Shown in pieces: positions 57,205-64,000 of a stretch of 64,000 bases of DNA. Made by a program: the position numbers and the translations under genes. Position 1 is the first letter of the stretch, and every line of letters begins with the position of its first letter. The stretch is from Accumulibacter sp964420975 (GTDB lineage: Bacteria > Pseudomonadota > Gammaproteobacteria > Burkholderiales > Rhodocyclaceae): positions 1-64,000 of the forward strand of contig CAYQVH010000023.1 of the NCBI GenBank assembly GCA_964420975.1, written 5' to 3'. The notes beneath the pieces were generated by a model. It did not search any database. It was given only the letters and a program-made list of their open reading frames with translations, and was not told where the DNA came from.

Positions 57205-57908
57205 TGACGACACCCGAACGTGTCACCAGCAACAAGGCGGCGCTGCGCGCCAGCCTGAAGAAGGAAGACGAGTCTCTCGGGGCGCGCTTGGCGGCTGCGG
57301 AGGTTCCTCTGGTGCCTGAGGCCGAGGCGCCTGCCGTTGCCGCGAGCAGCGAGCCGGTGGTGCCGGCGACGGAGGCGCCTGCCGTTGCTTCACCGCCAAG
57401 CGCGCCGGCTGCCAAACAAGGACGGCTGGCGAAGCCCGCCAAGCGGGGTGCTGCCAAAGCGGGTGCTGCCGCCGCGCGGCGTACGGGTGGCGACAAGAAA
57501 ACCCAGGCGGCCGACAGGCCGAACGCTGAGGCGAAGCCTTCCCGCAAGAAAAGCGCGGAGCCGGCCAAGCCGGGAAAAAAGGCCAAGGCACCGGCGCGTG
57601 AGCCGCAGGCGTCGGCCGCTGTCGCGACCGACAGCACGGTTGGCAAACTGAAAGAATCGGTCGAACAGATCGAGAAGACGGCCAGGGCCAAGGGCGACAA
57701 GCTCGTGCGTTACAGCGTCGAGTTACTGAAAAGTGAGCTGTCGGCAATTGAAGCCTTGCGTGCGGATTTGGCGAAGGCGGCCGGTTGGGCGGCGAGCAGG
57801 TCCGACATCGTGCGCGCCGGTGTGCGCGTGTTCGCCGAACAGAAACTTGAACAGATGAAGAGTGTCCTCGCGGCTTTGGCGCCGGCGAAGGACAAGAAGA
57901 AAGGCTGA
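57204..57908 (+). CDS. Ala/Lys/Pro-rich protein with putative ribbon-helix-helix end
   Basis: A 234-residue basic protein. Residues about 30-145 are disordered and Ala/Pro/Lys-rich, similar to histone H1-like tails; it contains the repeated peptide EAPAVA from a 17-bp direct repeat (57324-57340 and 57372-57388). Residues about 150-190 look like a coiled coil, and the end (SRSDIVRAGVRVFAEQKLEQ) resembles a ribbon-helix-helix DNA-binding or dimerisation helix. Its ATG overlaps the ParA stop (TGATG) with GGGAG upstream, so the two are coupled. It is the likely ParA partner that links cargo to ParA or nucleoid. Function is inferred from position. Confidence 0.75.
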   Translation: MTTPERVTSNKAALRASLKKEDESLGARLAAAEVPLVPEAEAPAVAASSEPVVPATEAPAVASPPSAPAAKQGRLAKPAKRGAAKAGAAAARRTGGDKKTQAADRPNAEAKPSRKKSAEPAKPGKKAKAPAREPQASAAVATDSTVGKLKESVEQIEKTARAKGDKLVRYSVELLKSELSAIEALRADLAKAAGWAASRSDIVRAGVRVFAEQKLEQMKSVLAALAPAKDKKKG

Positions 57909-58068
57909 GTGGGCGAGCGGCGATCCGGCTTGGGAGATCGTCGCCCTTCAGCCAACCGATTTCCATTGCTTGTTTGAAACGTGTTCTGGATCGCCGACTA
58001 GCTTTCGGCGACGTATATTTTTTTGACTGTGATCTGCTCGCGGGGGCAGATATTTCCTGGGAGGCCGT

Positions 58069-58707
58069 ATGTTTAGCAGTTTGATGCCGCAACGCAAGGA
58101 GTTCTTCGAACTACTCTCGGCGCACGCCGAAGAGGTGGTGGCGGGCGCCAACGCCGCCTTGCAACTGATCAATGGGCTGGGTGACGCCAACGCCAATCTC
58201 GCAGCGCTGGTCGAGGCAATCAACCAGCACGAGCAGAAAGGCGACCAAATCAAGAACAAGGTGATCGAGCGTCTGCACCAGTCGTTCACGACGCCGATCA
58301 ACCGTGATCAGATTCACTCCTTGATCGACGACCTCGACATGACGCTCAATGTGCTGCAAAGCGTCGCCAACGCGATCGGCATGTACAACATCAAGCAGTC
58401 GACGGTCGAGGCGCGCGAAATGGCGTCGCTGAGCGCCGACGCCTGCATGCGGTTGAATCGTGCGGTCGGTGCGCTGGCCGACAAGACGCGCGGTGCGGAA
58501 ACACTGAACTTGTGCAAGGAGATCGAGGAGATCGAGTCGAAGGCCGACAAGATCCAGCACAAGGCGGTTGCCGCGCTGTTCCAGGAAGGCGCCAACGTCT
58601 GGCAGACGATGAAGATGCGCGAGTTCTACGCGCTTCAGGAAGACGTCCTCGACTGCTGTCAGGAGGCCGCCAAAATGATCGAAGAGATCCTGATCGAGAA
58701 CTCCTGA
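58069..58707 (+). CDS. DUF47 (PhoU-like) phosphate transport accessory protein
   Basis: A 212-residue all-helical cytoplasmic protein of the DUF47/YkaA family, PhoU-like. Conserved: PQRKEFFELLSAHAEEVVAG at the start, INQHEQKGDQIKNKVIERLH with acidic metal-ligand residues, and the C-terminal REFYALQEDVLDCCQEAAKM. These proteins are usually encoded beside PiT phosphate transporters and modulate uptake. GGGAGG precedes the ATG; 12 bases separate its stop from the PiT gene. Confidence 0.93.
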   Translation: MFSSLMPQRKEFFELLSAHAEEVVAGANAALQLINGLGDANANLAALVEAINQHEQKGDQIKNKVIERLHQSFTTPINRDQIHSLIDDLDMTLNVLQSVANAIGMYNIKQSTVEAREMASLSADACMRLNRAVGALADKTRGAETLNLCKEIEEIESKADKIQHKAVAALFQEGANVWQTMKMREFYALQEDVLDCCQEAAKMIEEILIENS

Positions 58708-58719
58708 GGAAGCGCAGAA

Positions 58720-59733
58720 ATGGAAGGCTTGACGATGAGTATCTGGACGCTGGGGCTGCTGATTGCAGTCGCGCTGGCGTTCGACTTCATGAACGGGTTT
58801 CACGACGGCGCCAACTCGATCTCGACGATCGTGGCCACCGGTGCGCTGACACCCAAACAGGCGGTGCTGTTCGCCGCGTTTTTCAACTTTGCCGCCCTGT
58901 GGATATTCCAGCTCAAGGTGGCGGCGACGATCGGCAAGGGAACCGTCGATCCGAAGTTCGTCGATTACTACGTGATCTTCGGGGCGTTGATCGGAGCGCT
59001 GGCGTGGAACATCATCACCTGGTACTACGGGATCCCGTCGTCGTCGTCGCACGCGCTCGTCGGCGGTCTGGTCGGGGCGACGGTGGCCAAGGCGCAGTCG
59101 GGGGCGCCGATCATCTGGGAGGGCTTTGGCAAAATCCTTGCCTTTATCATCATTTCGCCGTTGGTCGGGATGCTGATCGGAGGTTTCCTGATGGTACTGG
59201 TGGCGTGGATATTCAAGAACAAGTCGCCGCACCAGGCCGGAAAGTTCTTCAAGAGTGCGCAGCTCTTCGCCGCCGGCGCCTACAGCATCGGTCACGGTGG
59301 TAACGACGCGCAGAAGACGATCGGCATCATCTGGCTGCTGATGATCTCCGCCGGCGTCGCGACCAAGGATCAGTCAACGCTGCCGATGTGGGTCGTCTAT
59401 TCGTGCTACTTCGCGATTGCCTGGGGAACGTATCTCGGTGGCTGGCGGATCGTCAAGACGATGGGCACCAAGATCACCAAGCTCAACTCGATCAGCGGTT
59501 CGTGCGCCTCGATGGGGGGCGCAATTACGCTGGGTCTTGCCACCCTGGGCGGAATTCCGGTGTCGACGACGCACACGATTACCGGCGCGATCATCGGTGT
59601 CGGCGCGGCCACGGATGTCAAGGCGGTGCGTTGGGCAATTACCGCCAACCTGTTTGTCGCCTGGGTGCTGACGATTCCGGCTTCGGGCCTGATCGCCGCG
59701 CTGTTCTGGTGGATCGGCACCAAGTTCCTGTAA
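58720..59733 (+). CDS. PiT low-affinity phosphate transporter
   Basis: A 337-residue inner-membrane transporter of the PiT/Pho-4 family that takes up metal-phosphate using the proton gradient. Two inverted signature repeats are seen: FDFMNGFHDGANSISTIVAT near the N-terminus and GHGGNDAQKTIGIIWLL in the second half, with IPVSTTHTITGAIIGVG near the end. About ten membrane helices. This is the short form commonly paired with DUF47. GAGGAAG ribosome site precedes the ATG. It is followed by a second DUF47 gene. Confidence 0.95.
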   Translation: MEGLTMSIWTLGLLIAVALAFDFMNGFHDGANSISTIVATGALTPKQAVLFAAFFNFAALWIFQLKVAATIGKGTVDPKFVDYYVIFGALIGALAWNIITWYYGIPSSSSHALVGGLVGATVAKAQSGAPIIWEGFGKILAFIIISPLVGMLIGGFLMVLVAWIFKNKSPHQAGKFFKSAQLFAAGAYSIGHGGNDAQKTIGIIWLLMISAGVATKDQSTLPMWVVYSCYFAIAWGTYLGGWRIVKTMGTKITKLNSISGSCASMGGAITLGLATLGGIPVSTTHTITGAIIGVGAATDVKAVRWAITANLFVAWVLTIPASGLIAALFWWIGTKFL

Positions 59734-59850
59734 GCCGCGCTTCGTGCGCCGCGCCACGGTTACCCTCCCCGCCGGGAGCGGGGGGGGCCGCAGCGGCGGC
59801 GAAGCCGCATCGAGTCATTGTCGTAAGCAGAGTTTCTTAGGGAGATACCC

Positions 59851-60486
59851 ATGTTACCCAAACGGGCCGAGTTTTTTGCCCTGCTCGCGGCTCACAGCGA
59901 GCGGGTTCAGGCCGGAGCCAATGCCATGTTGCGCCTGGTCAGCAGTCTGGGAGTCAGCAAGCAGGACGTTGCCGCGCTGGTCGAAGAGATCAACATGAAC
60001 GAGACGAGTTCGGACCAGATCAAGGCCGACATGATCGAGTTGTTGCACAAGGCGTTTGTCACTCCGCTCAATCGCGAACAGGTGTACAAGCTGACGCTCG
60101 ACATCGACAACATCATGAACTGCGTTCAGGATGTCGCGATGGTCGTCAGCAGCTACAACATTTCCGAGTCGAGCAAGGCGTCGCACGAACTGGCAGCGAT
60201 GACGGTCGATGCCTGCACGCGACTGGCACGAGCCATCGCTTCGCTGAAAGACAGTTCGCGCAGCCAGGAGACGATGACCTTGTGTCAGGACATCGAGCGC
60301 ATTGAAGAAAAGTCGGTTGCGGTCATGTACCAGGCAATCAAGCAGTTGTTTGACGCGGAGGGTGACGACGCCGCCGCGCTGCGCGCGCTGCGCATGCAGC
60401 ACTTTTACGCGTTGCAGGAAAAGGTGTTGCGGGCGAGCAAAAAGTCCGCCCAGTCGCTCGAGGAGATTCTGCTCGAAACGGCTTGA
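59851..60486 (+). CDS. DUF47 (PhoU-like) protein, second copy
   Basis: A 211-residue paralog of the protein at 58069: PKRAEFFALLAAHSERVQAG, EINMNETSSDQIKADMIELL and MQHFYALQEKVLRASKKSAQ match the same blocks, but many surface residues differ, so it is an old duplication. It has its own ribosome site (TTAGGGAG). A terminator follows, closing the first DUF47-PiT-DUF47 unit. Presumed regulator of the preceding PiT. Confidence 0.92.
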   Translation: MLPKRAEFFALLAAHSERVQAGANAMLRLVSSLGVSKQDVAALVEEINMNETSSDQIKADMIELLHKAFVTPLNREQVYKLTLDIDNIMNCVQDVAMVVSSYNISESSKASHELAAMTVDACTRLARAIASLKDSSRSQETMTLCQDIERIEEKSVAVMYQAIKQLFDAEGDDAAALRALRMQHFYALQEKVLRASKKSAQSLEEILLETA

Positions 60487-60508
60487 GGCACGACGGCGAC
60501 AACCAGCG

Positions 60509-60537
60509 AGCGCTCCGAAAACGGAGCGCTTTTTCTT
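60509..60537 (+). terminator. Intrinsic terminator
   Basis: AGCGCTCCG and CGGAGCGCT form a perfect nine-pair stem with loop AAAA, followed by TTTTTCTT. It ends the DUF47-PiT-DUF47 transcript. Confidence 0.92.
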
Positions 60538-60580
60538 CGTGGGGGTCCTTCTGTCGCTACGTCGCGCCAAACGCCGGATG

Positions 60581-60608
60581 TTGCAGGCGTCGAATTTGGG
60601 GCTAAAAT
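60581..60608 (+). promoter_or_regulatory. Sigma-70 promoter of the second DUF47-PiT pair
   Basis: TTGCAG (60581-60586), 16-base spacer, TAAAAT (60603-60608). Start near 60615, 130 bases upstream of the DUF47 gene. It follows the terminator, so the second pair is an independent unit. Confidence 0.6.
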
Positions 60609-60743
60609 TCCCGCCGCCTGGGGGGATGCGCCCTTCCGCGTTCGGATTCGGGGTCGCGTCCTCGTCAGTCGCGGACACAGGGCGGCAGTCGTCTGTGCCT
60701 TGTCCGCCGGCTGTTGTTGCTCATGACCCAGCGGAGGACGCCC

Positions 60744-61427
60744 ATGATAGCGAACAATCCGATCACGGCTTTGTTCGGCAAGTCGCCGTTCAAGCCCCTG
60801 CAACAACACATGCGTGTGGTCACCGAGTGCATTGCGCTGGTGCCCGGGCTTTTTCAGGCGGTGATCGATGGCGATCACGAGGCGCTCAGCGAGCAGCAAG
60901 CGCGGATCTTCGTCAAGGAGCGCGAGGCGGACGTTCTCCGCAACGGCATTTGCGATCATCTGCCGCGCAGCTTGCTGCTGGTCGTCGATCGTCAGGATCT
61001 TCTCGGCTTGCTGGCGATGCAGGACGCAATCGCCGATACGGCGCAGGACATCGCTGGTTTGGTCGTTTCGCGCCGGATGGACGTTCCCGTTGGCATGGGC
61101 GAGCCACTGATGCGGCTGGTCAACCGTTGTGTCGATACGTGCGAGCAGGCGCACAAGATCATCGAAGAACTCGACGATCTCCTGGAACGAGGGTTTCACG
61201 GTCGGGACGCGAAAAAGGTTCAGGCGATGGCCGTCGAATTGGGGCAGATGGAAAGCGATACCGACCTGATGGCAATGGATCTGACGCGAGTTCTGTTTGC
61301 CGCCGAGGATAGCTTGAGGCCGATCTCGGTCATTTTTTGGTATCAACTCATCCAGTGGGTGAGCAACCTGGCCGACTACGCGGAAAAGGTGGGTGAGACC
61401 TTGCGTCTGTTGATTGCCCGTCGATGA
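60744..61427 (+). CDS. DUF47 (TIGR00153-type) protein, third copy
   Basis: A 227-residue PhoU-like protein of a different DUF47 branch from the other two: starts ITALFGKSPFKPLQQHMRVV, with EREADVLRNGICDHLPRSLL and IFWYQLIQWVSNLADYAEKV at the end. Proteins of this branch accompany the larger Pho-4-type transporters. ATG with GGAGGA 6-7 bases upstream. 60 bases separate it from the PiT gene downstream. Confidence 0.92.
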   Translation: MIANNPITALFGKSPFKPLQQHMRVVTECIALVPGLFQAVIDGDHEALSEQQARIFVKEREADVLRNGICDHLPRSLLLVVDRQDLLGLLAMQDAIADTAQDIAGLVVSRRMDVPVGMGEPLMRLVNRCVDTCEQAHKIIEELDDLLERGFHGRDAKKVQAMAVELGQMESDTDLMAMDLTRVLFAAEDSLRPISVIFWYQLIQWVSNLADYAEKVGETLRLLIARR

Positions 61428-61487
61428 ACGCCGACCCTTCTTGCCTGGCCGGGGTGTGGCGTAGCCAGCACAATAGGTAGTCGATGC

Positions 61488-62753
61488 ATGGAGATCATCG
61501 CCCAACACCAAACTCTGTTTCTGGTCATGGCGCTTGCCTTTGGTCTTTACATGACCTGGGGCATGGGCGCCAACGACGTTGCCAACACGATGGGAACCAC
61601 GGTCGGCTGCGGAGCGATCACGGTTAGGCAGGCGGTCGTGCTGGCTGCGGTGATGGAGTTCATGGGCGCCTATTTTGCCGGGGGGGCGGTTGCCGACACG
61701 CTGTCTAGCGGCATCCTCGACCACGCGCGTTTCCTGTCTTTTCCGCATCTGCTGATGTTTGGCATGATCGGCGCCCTGCTCGCCACCGGTGTCTGGCTGA
61801 TGGTGGCGACTTGGCGCGGCTGGCCGGTATCGGCGACGCATACGATCGTCGGTGCTCTCGGTGGTGTCGGCGTCGCCGCACTGGGTGTCGACGCCGTTCA
61901 CTGGGAGGTGATGGGGGGCATTGTGGTTAGCTGGTTCGCCTCGCCGGTGCTTGGCGGTTTGGTTTCACTTCTATTGACCGTAAGCATACGCCGCTTCATT
62001 TTCAACACGCGGGATCCCGTTCGGCAGGCACGCAAGTGGGGTCCGATCTACGCTTTTCTGGTGGGCTGGATCGTTTCTCTGGTGGCGATTACCAGCGGCC
62101 TTCGGCACGTCAACATCGTCATCGGCGGTTACCAGGGACAGCTTCTGGCCGTCCTGATCGGTGCTCTGGCCGCTCTCTGGGCGCGCCTGATGATGAACCG
62201 CCTGGACCTCGACGACGGTGTTGCCGATCGCGCCGCCGTCTACGCTCGTGTCGAACGCCTGTTCGTGCCGCAAATGGTTCTTACCGGGGCGGCGATCGCC
62301 TTTGCGCACGGTTCCAATGACGTTGCCAACGGTATCGGACCGATGGCGGCGGCGCTGCAAATCATTGAAACGAAGGCGGTTGCCACCACGTCGCCAATTA
62401 CGCCGCTGATGTTGTTACTCGGCGGGTTGGGAATCGTGCTTGGTGTGGCGACTTACGGTTATAAGGTGATTGCGACCTTGGGGCACCGGATCACCGAACT
62501 TACGCCAACGCGCGCCTACTGTGCGACGATCGGCGCGGCCTTGGTCACCGTCGCCGCTTCAGGGGTCGGCTTGCCGGTGTCGACCTCCCACATCGCCGTT
62601 GGCGCCGTGATGGGGGTTGGCATCGCGCGCGGGATCGGCGCCCTTGACCTGCGCGTGCTGACCGGCATTGTCGTCTCGTGGTTTGTCACCGTTCCCGTGG
62701 GTGCGATCCTCGCGGCGCTGATCTATCACCTCCTTTGTGTGATGTTTGTCTAG
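61488..62753 (+). CDS. PiT/Pho-4-type phosphate transporter, second type
   Basis: A 421-residue inner-membrane transporter with eleven or so helices. The signature repeats are GANDVANTMGTTVGCGAITV and HGSNDVANGIGPMAAAL, followed by LPVSTSHIAVGAVMGVG. It is more like the eukaryotic SLC20/Pho-4 group than the short PiT upstream, so the window encodes two distinct transporters. Coupling ion (proton or sodium) cannot be told from the sequence. The start ATG has a weak ribosome site. A hydrophilic loop lies near residues 165-190 and 235-265. Confidence 0.94.
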   Translation: MEIIAQHQTLFLVMALAFGLYMTWGMGANDVANTMGTTVGCGAITVRQAVVLAAVMEFMGAYFAGGAVADTLSSGILDHARFLSFPHLLMFGMIGALLATGVWLMVATWRGWPVSATHTIVGALGGVGVAALGVDAVHWEVMGGIVVSWFASPVLGGLVSLLLTVSIRRFIFNTRDPVRQARKWGPIYAFLVGWIVSLVAITSGLRHVNIVIGGYQGQLLAVLIGALAALWARLMMNRLDLDDGVADRAAVYARVERLFVPQMVLTGAAIAFAHGSNDVANGIGPMAAALQIIETKAVATTSPITPLMLLLGGLGIVLGVATYGYKVIATLGHRITELTPTRAYCATIGAALVTVAASGVGLPVSTSHIAVGAVMGVGIARGIGALDLRVLTGIVVSWFVTVPVGAILAALIYHLLCVMFV

Positions 62754-62786
62754 GCCGGTAGCGAGCCAGTTGGCAGCGTCCACAAG

Positions 62787-63431
62787 TTGTCGTTAATTCT
62801 CACCCCGATCGAAACCATGCGGCATCTCCCCACCGAACGGATCGAGTCGCTGCAGACGTATAAGGGCATCGAGTTCCCCGCCGATATCCGCTTTCGCCAG
62901 TTGCTGGTTACGGGTCCTCCTGGAGCCGGCAAGAGTACGCTGATCGTGCATCTGGGGGGGTGGTCGGAAGAAGGGTATCTCGATCTCGGCAAGAAACACT
63001 GGTGGCGCTCGGAAATTCTCTCCGTGCGGCCGCGAGAGATCCATCTCGGTATGCCTTTTGTCGGCATCAGCGATGCCGTATCGGTGTTCGACGCCGAATT
63101 TCTCGATCGCGATCCGGTGCCACCCCTGGATCTTTCGCGCCTGGTCCTGCCGCCACGCAAACGTTTCGTCTTTTCGGTCGATTGGTACCGCCGCTACGTT
63201 TTCGAGTTCATTCTGCCGCCGGCCGCACTCGTCTTCGAGCGGCGTACCGAACGCGCACGTCATTCGACGCACCCGGTCGATGCACGACTCAGTCTCGATA
63301 TTTGCGAGGCGCAACTGGCCGTCTTCCGGAGGGTCGCCGAGTTTCTACACGAACGGGGTTTCCTGGTTTACCTGCGAGAAGGTACGGATCCGGTGCCACG
63401 GCGCTTTGTGATTCCGCCGGTATTGCCGTGA
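62787..63431 (+). CDS. P-loop NTPase of unknown function
   Basis: A 214-residue protein with a Walker A motif (VTGPPGAGKST, residues about 42-52) and a possible Walker B-like FVFSVDWYRRYVF. No clear kinase or GTPase motifs; it may be a small ATPase. The start is uncertain: TTG at 62787 or ATG at 62817, both without a clear ribosome site. It overlaps the following FHA-like gene by four bases (GTGA), so the two are coupled and probably act together. Confidence 0.7.
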   Translation: MSLILTPIETMRHLPTERIESLQTYKGIEFPADIRFRQLLVTGPPGAGKSTLIVHLGGWSEEGYLDLGKKHWWRSEILSVRPREIHLGMPFVGISDAVSVFDAEFLDRDPVPPLDLSRLVLPPRKRFVFSVDWYRRYVFEFILPPAALVFERRTERARHSTHPVDARLSLDICEAQLAVFRRVAEFLHERGFLVYLREGTDPVPRRFVIPPVLP

Positions 63432-64000
63432 AGCGCTATGCGGTTCGGCAGCCGTTCCGCTTCGCCGGTCTCATCGCGTGGCTGCGCGCCGTTTCCGCAC
63501 GCATCGGGCGGTCTGGGTGGGGCCGCAACCTCCGGCTGGGTGACTCGTACCGACTCGGCAGCAGCAAGGTCAGGATTCCGCTCGCCGCCGTGGCGCTGGA
63601 ACTCAGTCTGGGTCTGAATGACCGGCGGCTCCACATGTATCCAGAGACCCGGCTGAACGAGCGCAACGAAGCGTCGTGGCTGGGCACTTTCCTTATCGTC
63701 GACCCGCGCGTTCACCTTCGCCGGATAGGCGGATTTCTGCGCCTCAAACCGAGACAGACGCTCGTCCTGGGTTCCGGAGACCCGACGCAACAAGTGATCT
63801 TCGATTTTCCGCCGGCGGTGGCGGCACAACATCTGGTCATCATTTACGGGCCCGACGCGCTGGCTTTTCGCAGTCTCAGCGATGCCGGTGCCGGGATCGG
63901 CCCGACCGTGGTGCAGTCGAACACAGTCCGCGTCGGCCGATTTCGCCGTTTGCGCGACATTTTTGGCGGCCCGGTGGCGCTACTGGAGCGGGGCGAGGCG
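63428..64000 (+). CDS. FHA-like domain protein, cut by window end
   Basis: An open frame from GTG 63428 to the end of the window, 191 codons without stop. Around residues 110-165 it reads TLVLGSGDPTQQVIFDFPPA then AAQHLVIIYGPDALAFRSLS, which resembles the forkhead-associated fold (GRG..D...S..H, then beta strands) that binds phosphothreonine, though the key Arg and Ser are not exact (SGD, AAQH). The C-terminal part is missing; in related gene pairs a protein phosphatase domain may follow, which cannot be checked. Coupled to the P-loop gene. Confidence 0.6.
   Translation, partial: MKRYAVRQPFRFAGLIAWLRAVSARIGRSGWGRNLRLGDSYRLGSSKVRIPLAAVALELSLGLNDRRLHMYPETRLNERNEASWLGTFLIVDPRVHLRRIGGFLRLKPRQTLVLGSGDPTQQVIFDFPPAVAAQHLVIIYGPDALAFRSLSDAGAGIGPTVVQSNTVRVGRFRRLRDIFGGPVALLERGEA

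Noticed and set aside
57324..57388. 17-bp direct repeat as an iteron or CRISPR-like element
   Set aside because: There are only two copies, both in frame and encoding EAPAVA in a low-complexity protein segment.
58020..58050. Pho box upstream of the first DUF47 gene
   Set aside because: TTTTTTGACTGTGATCTG has only a partial resemblance to CTGTCAT repeats and lacks the second half-site at the right spacing.

Overview
The window is GC-rich (visibly around two-thirds G+C) and looks like the chromosome of a betaproteobacterium. It resembles the Rhodocyclales and the polyphosphate-accumulating 'Candidatus Accumulibacter' group in particular. That placement is an inference from content: PEP-CTERM exoproteins, heme d1 genes, fused isobutyryl-CoA mutase, B12-dependent methionine synthase, a Kdo-type capsule locus and an unusual cluster of low-affinity phosphate transporters. 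No rRNA or other firm taxonomic marker is present.

Layout. 1-54: 5' part of a tRNA-Thr leaving the window. 0.2-9 kb: envelope protein, HDOD protein, an RluF-like pseudouridine synthase paralog without its catalytic Asp, a lipid A acyltransferase-like protein, a FeeM-like acyltransferase fused to PilZ, an AraC regulator and a lone Mrr nuclease. 9.4-13.5 kb: icmF and a zinc-ribbon protein of unknown function. 13.6-19.2 kb: PEP-CTERM protein, SlyB-like lipoprotein, tRNA-Gly(CCC), GGDEF protein, tcdA, and an HPt/HD-GYP protein. 19.4-25.5 kb: FKBP, intact RluF-like enzyme, murB, and metH with its own promoter and an intrinsic terminator in its leader. 25.6-27.1 kb: decayed genes (Rpn nuclease, chemoreceptor). 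27.2-37.4 kb: minus-strand capsule cluster (deacetylase-like/methyltransferase fusion, toroid-like protein, a 52-aa ORF, glycosyltransferase, KpsC, KpsS, SDR, LTA-synthase-like protein), ending at IS remnants in lower-GC DNA. 38-40 kb: small secreted proteins and a matrixin-type PEP-CTERM protease behind a sigma-54 promoter. 40.6-44.2 kb: gluQ, clsB, mscS, nnrU. 44.3-47.2 kb: nirJ-nirN behind a DNR/FNR box. 47.2-53.5 kb: housekeeping genes including ubiC, a DEAD-box helicase and ylqF. 53.6-64 kb: MalT-like regulator, ParA plus a putative ribbon-helix-helix partner, then DUF47-PiT-DUF47 // DUF47-PiT, and a P-loop protein coupled to an FHA-like protein cut by the window end.

How it fits together. 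Three themes recur: second messenger and surface control (GGDEF, HPt/HD-GYP, PilZ fusion, PEP-CTERM proteins, capsule), anaerobic/denitrifying redox metabolism (DNR box, nirJ, nirN, nnrU), and bulk phosphate handling (two different PiT transporters with three DUF47 partners). The most interesting candidate for a new system is the ParA/RHH pair placed directly before the phosphate transporters, which might position polyphosphate granules or another cargo. Second are a translationally coupled 52-aa ORF inside the capsule cluster and a pseudouridine synthase paralog that appears catalytically dead.
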